From NCBI RefSeq assembly GCF_014641615.1, contig NZ_BMIB01000006.1:395068-459067 (forward strand): a stretch of 64,000 nt of DNA, in the 5' to 3' direction. Below are positions 16,525 to 25,671 of the stretch, one piece after another. The position numbers and the translations under genes are program-made. Origin of the DNA: Filimonas zeae (lineage in GTDB: Bacteria; Bacteroidota; Bacteroidia; Chitinophagales; Chitinophagaceae). The first letter of the stretch is position 1. Each line of letters begins with the position of its first letter. The notes below the pieces were generated by a model, which had not been told where the DNA came from, made no database searches, and worked only from the letters and a program-made list of their open reading frames with translations.

Positions 16525-17490
16525 ATGAATGTGGAAATTTTACATACCGCGTTAAAAACCATTCAGTTAGAGGCTGAATCTATAAGCGGACTGGCAAATT
16601 TTATTGACAAGTCTTTCGAAAATGCACTGGAAACCATACATCATTCCAGAGGCCGTGTGGTAATCAGTGGCATTGGTAAAAGTGCTATTGTAGGGCAGAA
16701 AATTGTGGCCACACTCAATTCTACCGGCACACCCAGCCTGTTTATGCATGCCGCAGACGCTATTCATGGCGATCTGGGAATGATTCAGTTAGAAGATGTA
16801 GTAATGGTAATAAGCAAAAGTGGAGAAAGCCCGGAAATTAAAGTGCTGGTACCCCTGATCAAAAACTTCGGCAACAAACTGATAGGCATGGTAGGTAAAA
16901 CAGATTCTTACCTGGCACGTGAATCAGACATTATATTAAATACTACTGTGAGCCAGGAAGCCTGCCCTAATAATCTGGCACCTACCTGCAGTACTACCGC
17001 ACAAATGGTGATGGGCGATACTATTGCAGTATGCCTGATGAAGATGAATGGGTTTACCGGCAGAGATTTTGCTAAGTACCACCCCGGTGGAAATCTGGGA
17101 AAGCGCTTATATTTGAGGGTCGCAGATTTGTACCCGCAAAACGCACAACCGTCAGTTTTCCCCTCGTCCAGTTTGAAAGAAGTAATTATGGTTATTTCCA
17201 AAAGCAGATTGGGAACGACTGCGGTAGTAGATGAAAACGAACTATTGAAAGGAATTATAACAGACGGCGACGTAAGAAGAATGCTGGAGTCAACAGACGA
17301 CATCAGCACAGTAAAAGCAAAAGACATTTTTAATAACAATCCTAAAACCGTTCAACCGGAAACCCTGGCAGTAGACGCACTTGAAGTATTGCGCAAATTC
17401 GACATCAGTCAGCTGATGGTGGTAAATGAGCAAGGCAAGTATCTGGGTGTTTTGCACTTACATGACCTGGTACGGGAGGGAATACTTTAA
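16525..17490 (+). CDS. kdsD: KpsF/GutQ family sugar isomerase, D-arabinose 5-phosphate isomerase
   Basis: 321 residues from ATG 16525, matching the family length of about 320. Converts ribulose 5-phosphate to arabinose 5-phosphate, the first step to Kdo for lipopolysaccharide. An SIS domain (residues 35-170) carries ISGIGKSAIVGQK, SGTPS-like substrate loop, HAADAIHGDLG and ISKSGES; two CBS domains follow (about 205-321: TDGDVRRML, FDISQLMVVN). Frames starting at 16435 and 16501 are open but add nonhomologous residues. Divergent from recQ and followed 27 bp later by a mannose-1-phosphate guanylyltransferase gene, so both feed cell-envelope sugars. Confidence 0.92.
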   Translation: MNVEILHTALKTIQLEAESISGLANFIDKSFENALETIHHSRGRVVISGIGKSAIVGQKIVATLNSTGTPSLFMHAADAIHGDLGMIQLEDVVMVISKSGESPEIKVLVPLIKNFGNKLIGMVGKTDSYLARESDIILNTTVSQEACPNNLAPTCSTTAQMVMGDTIAVCLMKMNGFTGRDFAKYHPGGNLGKRLYLRVADLYPQNAQPSVFPSSSLKEVIMVISKSRLGTTAVVDENELLKGIITDGDVRRMLESTDDISTVKAKDIFNNNPKTVQPETLAVDALEVLRKFDISQLMVVNEQGKYLGVLHLHDLVREGIL

Positions 17491-17517
17491 ACGCCTAATT
17501 AGAAACAATAACATCGC

Positions 17518-18600
17518 ATGAACCAACATCATTATGTAGCTATTATGGCTGGCGGCATTGGTAGCCGCTTCTGGCCTAAAAGCAGAACCAGTTATCCTAA
17601 GCAGTTTCTTGATATCCTGAATAGTGGAAAAACCCTGATCCAATGGACATTTGATCGGTTTACCAATTTCATTCCTACAGAAAATATCTATATCGTTACT
17701 TCTGAAGAGTATGTGGATATTGTAAAAGAGCAGCTGCCTGGTATCAACCCCGATAATATTGTTGCTGAGCCCAGCCGTAAAAACACAGCTCCCTGCGTAG
17801 CATATATTTCTTATAAAATTGCTCAGAAAGATCCGGAAGCTTCTCTGGTGGTAGCCCCCAGCGATCACCTGGTGCTGGATACAGATACTTTTGAGAAAGT
17901 AACCCTGCAGGCATTGGACTTTGCAGCTCACATGAAGTCTTTTGTTACACTGGGTATTAAACCTACTTACCCTAATACTGGTTATGGTTATATACAACAT
18001 GAAACCATGCCGGTTGCAGAAAATATGTATAAGGTAAAAGTATTTACTGAAAAGCCTGATCTGGAAATAGCTAAAACGTTTATTGCCAGTGGCGACTTTT
18101 TATGGAATGCAGGCATCTTCATCTGGCAGGTAAGCAGCATTATCAAGGCATTTGAGAAGTATCAGCCTGAAATGAATGAACTGTTTGCAACAGAAAAAGA
18201 AAAATTCAATACTCCGGAAGAAAAGGCAGCTATTGAAAGAATCTATCCACAGTGTACTAATATTTCCATAGACTACGCAATCATGGAAAAGGCAGATAAC
18301 GTATACCTGATTCCTGCTTCATTTGGATGGAGCGATCTGGGTACCTGGAACAGCGCTTACGATAACCTGGAAAAAGATTATCTGGGCAATGCAGTTGCCG
18401 GTGAGAATGTGATGATTGTAGATTCTACCAAATGTATGATCAGCGCGCCTGATAACAAATTGCTGTTGTTGCAGGGCCTTGACGACTTTATTGTAGTAGA
18501 CACAGAAGATGTGCTGCTGGTTTGTAAAAAAGATAAAGAACAGGAAATAAAAGAATACGTAGCCGAAGTTAAACGCAACAAAGGCGAACAGTATTTGTAA
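17518..18600 (+). CDS. manC: Mannose-1-phosphate guanylyltransferase
   Basis: 360 residues. Makes GDP-mannose from GTP and mannose 1-phosphate for glycan synthesis. The nucleotidyltransferase signature AGGIGSRFWPKSR is at residues 11-23, followed by PKQFLDI. Other family motifs are AEPSRKNTAPC near residue 85, VAPSDH near 120, EKP near 175, GDFLWNAGIFIWQ near 200 and SFGWSDLGTW near 270. The length fits the short form with no fused phosphomannose isomerase domain. Downstream of kdsD by 27 bp and followed by a strong hairpin, so the two genes likely form one transcript. Confidence 0.94.
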   Translation: MNQHHYVAIMAGGIGSRFWPKSRTSYPKQFLDILNSGKTLIQWTFDRFTNFIPTENIYIVTSEEYVDIVKEQLPGINPDNIVAEPSRKNTAPCVAYISYKIAQKDPEASLVVAPSDHLVLDTDTFEKVTLQALDFAAHMKSFVTLGIKPTYPNTGYGYIQHETMPVAENMYKVKVFTEKPDLEIAKTFIASGDFLWNAGIFIWQVSSIIKAFEKYQPEMNELFATEKEKFNTPEEKAAIERIYPQCTNISIDYAIMEKADNVYLIPASFGWSDLGTWNSAYDNLEKDYLGNAVAGENVMIVDSTKCMISAPDNKLLLLQGLDDFIVVDTEDVLLVCKKDKEQEIKEYVAEVKRNKGEQYL

Positions 18601-18610
18601 TACCTGAGAC

Positions 18611-18659
18611 AGAATCGTCAGTAACCAATGAGAATGTACTGCTGGTTACTGACGATTCT
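18611..18659 (+). terminator. 17-bp perfect stem-loop after manC
   Basis: Arms 18611-18627 and 18643-18659 are exact reverse complements with a 15-nt loop, 10 bp past the stop. The T-tract is weak (TTCATCC), so it may act as a processing barrier as much as a terminator. Confidence 0.65.
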
Positions 18660-18680
18660 TCATCCTGTTAAATTGCTACT

Positions 18681-19583
18681 ATGGATTTTGGAGGTGTTAC
18701 TCCCCGCGAATTAAATGAGATTGATTTTTCTCTTCTTGCCGAACCTTCCTGGAACGGTACCCTTCTGCGCAGTGAAAGAAATCCGCAACTACAAGTATAT
18801 ATGGGAAGCCCCAGATGGGGTGTAAAAGAATGGCTGGGCAAAATTTATCCGAAAGGCAGTAAAGACACGCAGTTTTTAAACCACTACGTACAACACTTCG
18901 GGGCCATTGAACTGAATGCTACCCATTATCAGGTGTACAGTCCGGAAATGATTGAACGTTGGGCACAGAAGGCGAAAGGAATCAACTTTAAGTTTTGCCC
19001 TAAAGTGCCGCAGGCCATTAGTCACTACAGTTCCTTTCAGCAGGTAGATGATATCACTAATAATTTTCTGGCGGGTATTGTTGCTTTTGCAGAACATCTG
19101 GGTCCGGTGTTTTTGCAGGTGAGCGAAAAATACGCACCTGCACGCAGAGATAATTTGTTCAGATACATTGCTTCATTGCCTAAAGACGTACAGTTTTTTC
19201 TGGAAGTGCGCCATCCTGATTGGTTTTCTGACACAGTTATATTTAACGAGCTACTGACTTTTTTAAAGGAGCAACAGGTAGGTTTTGTAATTACCGATAC
19301 AGCCGGAAGGCGTGATTGTGCACATATGCACCTGACCGTGCCCGTAGCATTTGTACGTTTTGTGGCAAATAGTCTGCACCCTACAGACTATACCCGTATT
19401 GATGAATGGGTTAAAAGACTTGGGCACTGGATAGAAAAAGGAATTCAGGAGATTTACTTTTTTATACATACGCATAACGAAGCACACTCTCCTGAATTAA
19501 CAGTGTATATAGCAGATAAGCTGAATCAGGCTTATGGTTTGAACCTGAAGAAACCCGCTTTTATACAGCAAACCCTTTTTTAA
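18681..19583 (+). CDS. DUF72 family protein (YecE-like)
   Basis: 300 residues. DUF72 proteins adopt a TIM-barrel-like fold with no settled biochemical role. Family features seen: MGSPRWGVKEWLGKIYPKG (WxGxxYP core) after about 40 extra N-terminal residues, HFGAIELNATHYQ, FKFCPKVPQAISHY, LEVRHPDWF, and the closing FIHTHNEAHSP with conserved histidine and asparagine. The stop overlaps by 4 bp with the stop of the convergent DUF1328 gene. It lies just after the manC hairpin and may have its own promoter. Function unknown. Confidence 0.88.
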   Translation: MDFGGVTPRELNEIDFSLLAEPSWNGTLLRSERNPQLQVYMGSPRWGVKEWLGKIYPKGSKDTQFLNHYVQHFGAIELNATHYQVYSPEMIERWAQKAKGINFKFCPKVPQAISHYSSFQQVDDITNNFLAGIVAFAEHLGPVFLQVSEKYAPARRDNLFRYIASLPKDVQFFLEVRHPDWFSDTVIFNELLTFLKEQQVGFVITDTAGRRDCAHMHLTVPVAFVRFVANSLHPTDYTRIDEWVKRLGHWIEKGIQEIYFFIHTHNEAHSPELTVYIADKLNQAYGLNLKKPAFIQQTLF

Positions 19584-19741
19584 ACACTCCTTCTGCCACC
19601 TATCAGTGATAACAGGAAAAGCACTAAGAAGATAAAGAATAAAATTTTAGCAATAGAGGCTGCACCGGCTGCAATGCCTGTGAAACCGAAAACAGCAGCG
19701 ATAATGGCTACTATTAAAAAGGTGACTGTCCAGCGTAACAT
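19580..19741 (-). CDS. DUF1328 small membrane protein, 53 residues
   Basis: Begins MLRWTVTFLIVAIIAAVFGF and ends IGGRRSV. Two hydrophobic helices (about 5-24 and 31-48) around a TGIAAGAASIAK turn match the YtjA/DUF1328 family of tiny inner membrane proteins of unknown function, often linked to envelope stress. The length is right for the family. Its stop codon (19580-19582) overlaps the last bases of the convergent DUF72 gene. No upstream neighbour on the same strand. Confidence 0.85.
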   Translation of the reverse strand: MLRWTVTFLIVAIIAAVFGFTGIAAGAASIAKILFFIFLVLFLLSLIGGRRSV

Positions 19742-19806
19742 AGATTTAGCATTTATGGTTTAACAATAGAGTAACACTCAAAAAAATCCACAAAGCATGC
19801 CAAAGC

Positions 19807-20853
19807 CTAGCTCTCTTCGTCAAAATATAGTTTGTAGTAGTTTTTTCCGCTCATTTCATCTACTCCTCTCTCCATCAGATCGCGGCGGCCATGAATGTAT
19901 ACGTGAAAATTTTTGTCCAGTTTCAGCACCGTTTTGAACGATTTGGCTTGTTGTTTAACCGCTGAAACGTGAATGGCAAATTCATCATCAATGGCCACAT
20001 TCTTTGCGCTTTCATAGTTGCGCTTATATTCCATAAAACTATCCACTACTTCTTCATGATGCATTACTTCCTGTGCAAAACTTTCCATAGTAAAAGTTTC
20101 ATTCTCTTTAAAGTAGTCCATGGAGCGGTTTAACAAGTCAATCTGCTCGCTTTTGGCCACCTCAAACTTTTCCGGATACTCTTTGGTAATAAAGTTTTTA
20201 CACAGGCTCAGGTAGTTATTGGTTTGGTAGTAGCTATCGGCATACGGTTCAATCTGCAAAAAGTCCTTCATCCAGTATTGTGTTTCCTGCTGTTTATTGG
20301 TAATATCTACCACACAAACCACATAACCGTTTTCCCGGTCCTTTCTGAAAATAAGACAACCTTTGTCCAGTTTGTTGATATTAATGCCTTCTTCATGTAT
20401 TACCTCCAGGCTTTGCCCGTGCGGAAATACTTTCAGAAAGGTTTCTTTGTTTTCAGATTTAAACAGACCTACGGCTTTTACGTATTCCGTTCCAAGTGGC
20501 ACTTCATCAAAGTGCGCCACATAAAACTCACCCTCTTTTACTTTTACGTGCGTGCTTTTGGTATAGAGAAAATGAGCCAGCAGGGCAGACTGCGCCAGAA
20601 AAGAAGATGGGTTGGCAAAAATTTCGTCTACGTAGGTAAACACCTCATTTAACTCCACATCACTGATATGCGTAAAATGATATTGCTCGTTCTCGTTAAA
20701 CGAACCCAGAAAATATTTAGTAAGCAGCTTGCCTACAATTTCATCGTTAAGCGTAAGTGCATTGGCAGATAGCTTTAATTCCTCGCCGCGGGTAGGGTTA
20801 CCCACTTTATGCACTACTACTTCCTTTAACTGAACACTGTCTATACCGGTCAT
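19807..20853 (-). CDS. Nucleoid-associated protein, NA37/YejK family
   Basis: 348 residues, the typical size of the 37-kDa nucleoid-associated family. Features: an N-terminal VQLKEVVVHKVGN opening, a central VGLFKSENKETFLKV segment, KLDKGCLIFRK, and a long C-terminal helical and beta region ending in DRRDLMERG-like (GRRDLMERGVDE) and YYKLYF. E. coli YejK binds the nucleoid; the precise role is unclear. It lies about 11 kb from the parS cluster, but a functional link is not shown. Minus strand, 21 bp downstream of a sensor kinase gene, possibly co-transcribed. Confidence 0.85.
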   Translation of the reverse strand: MTGIDSVQLKEVVVHKVGNPTRGEELKLSANALTLNDEIVGKLLTKYFLGSFNENEQYHFTHISDVELNEVFTYVDEIFANPSSFLAQSALLAHFLYTKSTHVKVKEGEFYVAHFDEVPLGTEYVKAVGLFKSENKETFLKVFPHGQSLEVIHEEGININKLDKGCLIFRKDRENGYVVCVVDITNKQQETQYWMKDFLQIEPYADSYYQTNNYLSLCKNFITKEYPEKFEVAKSEQIDLLNRSMDYFKENETFTMESFAQEVMHHEEVVDSFMEYKRNYESAKNVAIDDEFAIHVSAVKQQAKSFKTVLKLDKNFHVYIHGRRDLMERGVDEMSGKNYYKLYFDEES

Positions 20854-20874
20854 GCTGCGAAGATAATACTGTAC

Positions 20875-22794
20875 TTAATAATCCCGGCTTTCCCATTTAG
20901 ACTGCTGGGTATTGGGTATACGTATAAAAATATAGGTGCCGGTTCCGGACATTTCAGAATGCATTTTTTTGCCGGAGGTGATATGAAAAATGCCGTTTAA
21001 CAGCTGTACCCGACTTTCGATATTGCGTATGCCAATGCCCTTTTTAATTTTCAGGGTTTCGGTATCTATACCAACGCCGTTATCTTCTACTGTTATAAGC
21101 AGATCTTTTTTACGGTACATAAACTCAATATTTACCGCACTGGCCTGGGCATGTTTAATAATATTGGTCATTATTTCCTGAATAATACGGAATATGCTCA
21201 GCCGCACATCTTCAGAAAAATACTCATCCGTGTGTTTAGAGGTAAACTGAATATCTAGCTGATCACCCTTTTTCTGTTGAATATCCTGGATGTATAAATC
21301 TATAACCCGGTTCAGAGAATTGTTTTTAATATAGGCGGGCATCAGGTTATGCGAAATATTTCTGGCTTCTACCTGTGCGGTACCTACATCTTCACTTATA
21401 GCTACCAGATTCTGACTGATGCCGGCAGCAGCTACCGCTGCATTTCTGGACAGGTTTAATAAATTAAAACGGATGGCTGTAAGTGTTCCTGAAATGCCAT
21501 CATGAATTTCTTTGGCAGTATTGAACCGTTCACTTTCCTGGGCCTGTATAATTTTGCGGTAGGTTCTTATTTTATAAGAAGTATATCTTCTGGCAATAGC
21601 ATAAGTAAGTAAAACAATTTCAATGAGAATGCCGCTCTGCAACATGGTTTCTGTATAAAAAGAGGCGGGCGCTAAACCCCACTCCAGCAGGGCCAGATTA
21701 AAAATGCCGGATACTTTAATAATACTGGCTATAAAGTAATACCTGGCTGCTGCCGTGCCTTTAACCAGACTGGCAATAAGAGAATACAGTACCACCAGTA
21801 TGCTTATGAGAATAACGGTAAGGAAAACCGAGAGGTAGGCATTATTTACAGCAAAGCTGTGGTTATTAAGATTTACAAATAAAGGCACAATGGCTACGAC
21901 TATCAAACCTGCTTTACACAGGTTTCCTATTTTACACAGCCAGGGGTGGCGGTTCCTGGTATCCAGCAATACCTGACTTATCTGAATGTTCAGGAGCATG
22001 TTCAGCGATGAAAACACCGGCGCTATCATGGTGTTGAGTGCAGGGTAATCGTTCCAGACAAATTCAAAACCCAGTCCAAAGTAACCGAGGAACCAGATAA
22101 TGGAAGTGAGTATGTAAAGCCCGTAATACAAGTACAGTTTGTGCCGGGTGTTGATGTAAAACAGAAAACTGAAAATGGTTACAAACAACAGTAACCCGTA
22201 GGTAATACCATCTGTAAGGTAATTCTGGTTAACGGTGCTTTCAAAGGCTTTTCGTTTGTATACCCGTATGGGTAGCAACAGCGTATGGCCTATCTGATTT
22301 ACGTACAGAAAATACTCCTTCTTTTCAGCCTTATCCAGAGAGATAACGTATTGAAAATTTTTGTGCAGCAAACCCCTTTCCTCAAAAGGATAAAAATCAC
22401 CCAGTTTACCCAGCGATCGGGAACTGTCTGTACTTACTTCAAACAACTCCAGTTCATTTAAACGCGGGCTTTGAATATCAATTACCATCTGATTGCTCAC
22501 CGTGTCCTCATTCCTTATGGCAAAATGAAACCAATAATACTTCTTAGCAATACCTCCGTTTAATACCGCAGCCTTTACGGGTGAAAACCTGTTTTCAGCA
22601 TACTGCTGCAATACGGAAGAAAAAGGGAGATGGCTATTGTTTGTCTTGTACATTAGCCAGTTATTAGAATGGAATGAATATTCAGACTGGCGGCTGGTTA
22701 CTATAATGGTACTATCGCTGGCCAGCAGCGTACTAGCCATACTTATATTCAAAAGCACAGCAGAGAACACTACCCACCATTTTTTCATTCGCAT
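20875..22794 (-). CDS. 7TMR-DISM sensor histidine kinase (NarX-like HisKA_3 type)
   Basis: 639 residues from ATG 22794; an ATG at 22788 is also possible and the frame is open back to 22878 without a signal peptide at that end. Order: signal peptide (ending near LLASDS), periplasmic beta domain of the 7TMR-DISMED2 type, seven membrane helices, then a kinase core with the phosphoacceptor motif AKEIHDGISGTL, and HATPase boxes (IIQEIMTNIIKHA, VEDNGVGI, KKGIGIRNIESRV). HisKA_3 kinases normally act on LuxR/NarL-type response regulators; none is adjacent, so the partner is elsewhere. The ligand is unknown. Followed after 21 bp by the nucleoid-associated protein gene. Confidence 0.88.
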   Translation of the reverse strand: MRMKKWWVVFSAVLLNISMASTLLASDSTIIVTSRQSEYSFHSNNWLMYKTNNSHLPFSSVLQQYAENRFSPVKAAVLNGGIAKKYYWFHFAIRNEDTVSNQMVIDIQSPRLNELELFEVSTDSSRSLGKLGDFYPFEERGLLHKNFQYVISLDKAEKKEYFLYVNQIGHTLLLPIRVYKRKAFESTVNQNYLTDGITYGLLLFVTIFSFLFYINTRHKLYLYYGLYILTSIIWFLGYFGLGFEFVWNDYPALNTMIAPVFSSLNMLLNIQISQVLLDTRNRHPWLCKIGNLCKAGLIVVAIVPLFVNLNNHSFAVNNAYLSVFLTVILISILVVLYSLIASLVKGTAAARYYFIASIIKVSGIFNLALLEWGLAPASFYTETMLQSGILIEIVLLTYAIARRYTSYKIRTYRKIIQAQESERFNTAKEIHDGISGTLTAIRFNLLNLSRNAAVAAAGISQNLVAISEDVGTAQVEARNISHNLMPAYIKNNSLNRVIDLYIQDIQQKKGDQLDIQFTSKHTDEYFSEDVRLSIFRIIQEIMTNIIKHAQASAVNIEFMYRKKDLLITVEDNGVGIDTETLKIKKGIGIRNIESRVQLLNGIFHITSGKKMHSEMSGTGTYIFIRIPNTQQSKWESRDY

Positions 22795-23228
22795 TGGCGG
22801 CTTTTTGCCTGCAAACAAGTGTTGAAAAACAACCATAGTTGTTACAGATAAATGATAAGTACGTTGCAGAAATGCCATATCAGGTAAATAAGGGTGTGCA
22901 GTACAGTTATATAACAGGGTTGAGTAATGCTATAGTGGTAAGGCGCTTCCGTTAGGTTCCACCGGTGCACAAATCGCTGAAGGGCAAAGCCATAAGCCGG
23001 CGTACAAATGCTTTGTTAGCGATTGCAAAAGCGGAATCCCTAACGGCGCGTCTGAAAAAACAAACCAAAAATTAGTCCAAATGAAGCATTTTTTACCAAA
23101 ATGCAAAACTCATCCACCTTAAAATGCAATTAATCTCTCAATTAGCACTCTTCCGGTAACCAATTGATTCTGAATATGCTTATATTTAGAACAGTAATCC
23201 AACTACTGTTTTTAAAATTCATCCCCCC
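22795..23228. other. Intergenic region with a nested hairpin, no gene
   Basis: 434 bp between divergent genes. Apart from the structured element at 22942-23049 it contains AT-rich promoter-like sequence upstream of the plus-strand gene at 23229, including a near-match -7 box (TATATTTA). No open frame with protein-like composition was seen. Confidence 0.5.
22942..23049. repeat. Nested imperfect palindrome, possible structured RNA or hairpin element
   Basis: Four helices stack on one axis: CCGTTAGG 22949-22956 with CCTAACGG 23039-23046; TTCC 22957-22960 with GGAA 23033-23036; AATCGCT 22972-22978 with AGCGATT 23018-23024; CAAAGC 22985-22990 with GCTTTG 23010-23015. The whole spans about 100 nt and is more GC-rich than its surroundings. 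Confidence 0.5.
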
Positions 23229-24047
23229 ATGAGAAAACTGTTTGCCATTATTGCTATGTGTATTGCCTGTGGGGTTACCCGGGCACAATCGTATCAGCGT
23301 TTTAATAACGACTCCATTGTAACGGAGGCGAAAAGGCTGTTGAACGCCAGGCTGGTGGGCAGAATAACTGAAAACTGGCTGATGCAGCAGGATGACCGGA
23401 AGTTTGCTACCGCTGGTTTCTTTTCTTATGAAGAAGCTGGTGGCCAGAAATGCATTCTTTTTTCTGAGGAAGATACCCCGGTTGTACTTACTACCTTATG
23501 GTTTGCCGGTAGCCCCCGGGAGGAAACAGTGAGCATGGACAGCACGCACAGACTGTTTACCCCTTATGAGCGGGACCTGTACACAATAAGAAAACAGACA
23601 GAGCAACAGATAGTTGCTGATGCGGGCTTTAAAAAAAGCAACAATACCCGCTGGAATATTATCCCTTTTATTGATGAGCATTTTAAACGTGTGTATGTGT
23701 TTGCTGATGCCGGAAGCAATGGCACTGTTGTTTTTGGTAACGATTACCTGCTTAGTTTTGATGAAGCCAATCAGTGGCAAACCACCCGCGCCCTGCATCA
23801 GAACACCATTCCGCTCAATTACCGGGAGGGCAAAGATGACGAGCCCATTACTACCGTACACCATCATTCCGGATGTGCGGCCAGCTGCTTAACTGCTACA
23901 GATATTTCTACAGTTATGCTTTATGGCAAATGTGCCAACTGGCGAAAGCACATGGTAATATCCAAATCCTACGTTTCTATATGGGATTGCGAAAAAGATG
24001 AACTGGTAACCCTTACTGTAAAAGACTGGGAGAGGCAGCATAAGTAA
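23229..24047 (+). CDS. Secreted protein of unknown function
   Basis: 272 residues with a signal peptide ending TRAQ at about residue 20. The rest is soluble, with several Cys residues (HHSGCAASCL near residue 215) and no membrane segment. No recognised domain; the alternating hydrophobic pattern suggests a mixed alpha/beta fold. It is on the plus strand, divergent from the sensor kinase and convergent with the membrane protein gene at 24064, with only 16 bp between stops. Composition is normal for the window. Likely periplasmic. Confidence 0.75.
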   Translation: MRKLFAIIAMCIACGVTRAQSYQRFNNDSIVTEAKRLLNARLVGRITENWLMQQDDRKFATAGFFSYEEAGGQKCILFSEEDTPVVLTTLWFAGSPREETVSMDSTHRLFTPYERDLYTIRKQTEQQIVADAGFKKSNNTRWNIIPFIDEHFKRVYVFADAGSNGTVVFGNDYLLSFDEANQWQTTRALHQNTIPLNYREGKDDEPITTVHHHSGCAASCLTATDISTVMLYGKCANWRKHMVISKSYVSIWDCEKDELVTLTVKDWERQHK

Positions 24048-24063
24048 GTTCCTGTAACACAGG

Positions 24064-24591
24064 TTACCCTTCGGTTATTTCAAACCGGCTTTTCATAATG
24101 GCCAGTGCATTTTCAGTGGCATCTTCATCGCTGTATATAGCACCGGGCATGGCTATAAGCCGTTTTCTGATCTTGCCGTTTTCATCTGCAAAATGAATGG
24201 TGAAGTAAGCGCGGGTAATGCCGTTGCCTGCATTTTTAAACTGGATGCGTTTGATGTTATCTATGAGAATAACGGGAGTAGCGGAATGGTTGGTAGTGCG
24301 GATAATACCGTATACCAGAAAAGAAGCAATACAAATAAATATCAGTGCCGGCCCGTACACATCATTCTGTATGGCGTTGAAGGCTGCATAAAGCAGGCCC
24401 ACACAAAGTGCGGAATATATTAACAAAATGCGGGAAGTGTTTTGCCCAAAAGTGAGCGTAGCCATATCGCCGATAATACCGGTACGGGTAAGTACAATTT
24501 TATCGGGCAGAATATGACAGTAGCCTGTCTTTGTTTTAAAGGTCAGGTCGTTAACTACCAGTGCTTCGTTTTCTTCAGTAAGTGTTTGCAT
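24064..24591 (-). CDS. Two-helix membrane protein of unknown function
   Basis: 175 residues from ATG 24591 (MQTLTEENEALV). The open frame extends to 24762, but that part is low-quality sequence overlapping the divergent small gene. Two adjacent membrane helices lie near residues 55-75 and 82-98; a cytoplasmic beta-rich domain (VILIDNIKRIQFKNAGNG, RAYFTIHFAD) follows, resembling a PH-like or bPH domain by eye. No family name assigned. Stands alone between a secreted protein gene and a small plus-strand gene. Confidence 0.7.
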   Translation of the reverse strand: MQTLTEENEALVVNDLTFKTKTGYCHILPDKIVLTRTGIIGDMATLTFGQNTSRILLIYSALCVGLLYAAFNAIQNDVYGPALIFICIASFLVYGIIRTTNHSATPVILIDNIKRIQFKNAGNGITRAYFTIHFADENGKIRKRLIAMPGAIYSDEDATENALAIMKSRFEITEG

Positions 24592-24767
24592 AACATATAA
24601 ACGGCTACTTTGTAAAATACAAAATCTGTGCTTATTCTCTATGGGCAACGGAGTAACACTGTTTGCGGGCAGAAAACGGTGGTGGTGGTAAAGGTTGTGT
24701 TGCCTCACTGCCGGGTTATATGTTTTTACGGCATGTATTTTTAGTAATACAGGGTAAAGCAAATACC

Positions 24768-25001
24768 ATGCGTTGCAAAGAAAAAGAACTGTTTATACCA
24801 TATCCCACAGGTGAGCAAACCCGTGTATATATGAATTGTACCGATGTGGGACCTTTGTTCACCGTATTTCTGGCAGGGGAGGAAGGTAATATTACGCTTT
24901 ACTCCCAAACGGATGCTACAGGAACGGAAACATGGTATGAAGGAGATGGAATAGTTTCTGACCGGGCAGCAGAGATAGGTAAACTACTGGAAATCAATTA
25001 A
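24768..25001 (+). CDS. Small hypothetical protein, 77 residues
   Basis: Start chosen at ATG 24768 (MRCKEKELF); the frame is open further up to 24663 but that region is Gly-rich and overlaps the upstream sequence of the divergent membrane gene. The protein is acidic and soluble, with VYMNCTDVGPLFTVFLAG and an ending GKLLEIN. No signal peptide and no recognised family. It is plausible on composition only. Confidence 0.5.
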   Translation: MRCKEKELFIPYPTGEQTRVYMNCTDVGPLFTVFLAGEEGNITLYSQTDATGTETWYEGDGIVSDRAAEIGKLLEIN

Positions 25002-25299
25002 AAACATGGCGGGTAACGGATGCATGCCCTATAGAAGCAGCTATTACTGGCATGTTTTGTGATAATGCCACTGCGGCAGTTTGTACAGAAAGAAAGGTTG
25101 ACTGATTGGGAAAACTTGTAGATATCTGACAAAGGCAATGTAAGCTTAACAAAAGATGTTATTTTATTCCGTACCTTCGTGTGCGTTAATAATTTGAGTT
25201 TTCAGCATTTTGTAAGTGAATTGTCCTGATAATAGTTAGCTTTCTTTTACTCCTGCTTTTGCCTCAGATAATTTTGTTTTATTTTTTTAATATTTAGTA
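25002..25299. other. Intergenic leader region of the RRM gene
   Basis: 298 bp without an open frame. The last 40 bp are extremely A+T-rich, as is common for leaders of strongly expressed Bacteroidota genes. A -7 box lies at 25269-25276 and a second near-match (TACCTTCG) lies near 25173. Confidence 0.5.
25269..25276 (+). promoter_or_regulatory. Putative promoter -7 box TAATTTTG for the RRM gene
   Basis: Exact TAnnTTTG match 23 bp upstream of the ATG. No clear TTTG element at the -33 distance. Confidence 0.4.
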
Positions 25300-25587
25300 A
25301 TGAACATTTACGTTTCAAATTTAAGCTTCAACGTGCAGGATGAAGACTTAAGAGCTTATTTCGAAGAATATGGCGAAGTAACATCCGCTAAAGTAATCAT
25401 AGACAGAGAAACTGGCCGTAGCCGTGGTTTTGGTTTTGTTGAAATGCCTGATCAGGCTTCTGCTGAAGCAGCTATCAGCGGTCTGGATGGCGCTAGCGTT
25501 GAAGGTCGCTCTATGAGAGTGAACGAAGCTAAACCAAGAGAAGAGAAGAAGCCAAGATCTTCTTACTCTAACAACAACCGTTGGTAA
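25300..25587 (+). CDS. Single-RRM RNA-binding protein
   Basis: 95 residues. One complete RNA recognition motif: RNP2 IYVSNL at residues 3-8 and RNP1 RGFGFVEM at 42-49, with the expected beta-alpha-beta spacing. A basic, Ser/Asn-rich tail (REEKKPRSSYSNNNRW) follows residue 80. Such small glycine-light RRM proteins are abundant in Bacteroidota and cyanobacteria and are thought to act on mRNA in the cytoplasm; the target is unknown. The long AT-rich leader and strong terminator suggest a well-expressed monocistronic gene. Confidence 0.93.
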   Translation: MNIYVSNLSFNVQDEDLRAYFEEYGEVTSAKVIIDRETGRSRGFGFVEMPDQASAEAAISGLDGASVEGRSMRVNEAKPREEKKPRSSYSNNNRW

Positions 25588-25616
25588 GAGCTTAAGTTTC
25601 ACGGAGAACTTACTAG

Positions 25617-25650
25617 AGAGGCCGTTCTGCAATTGCAGAACGGCCTCTTT
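25617..25650. terminator. Perfect 32-bp palindromic terminator, RRM gene
   Basis: 25617-25648 is a perfect palindrome (arm AGAGGCCGTTCTGCAA), followed by a TTTG tail on the plus strand. It lies between convergent genes and may serve both. Confidence 0.8.
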
Positions 25651-25671
25651 GTTTGCGCGGATAACTGATAG

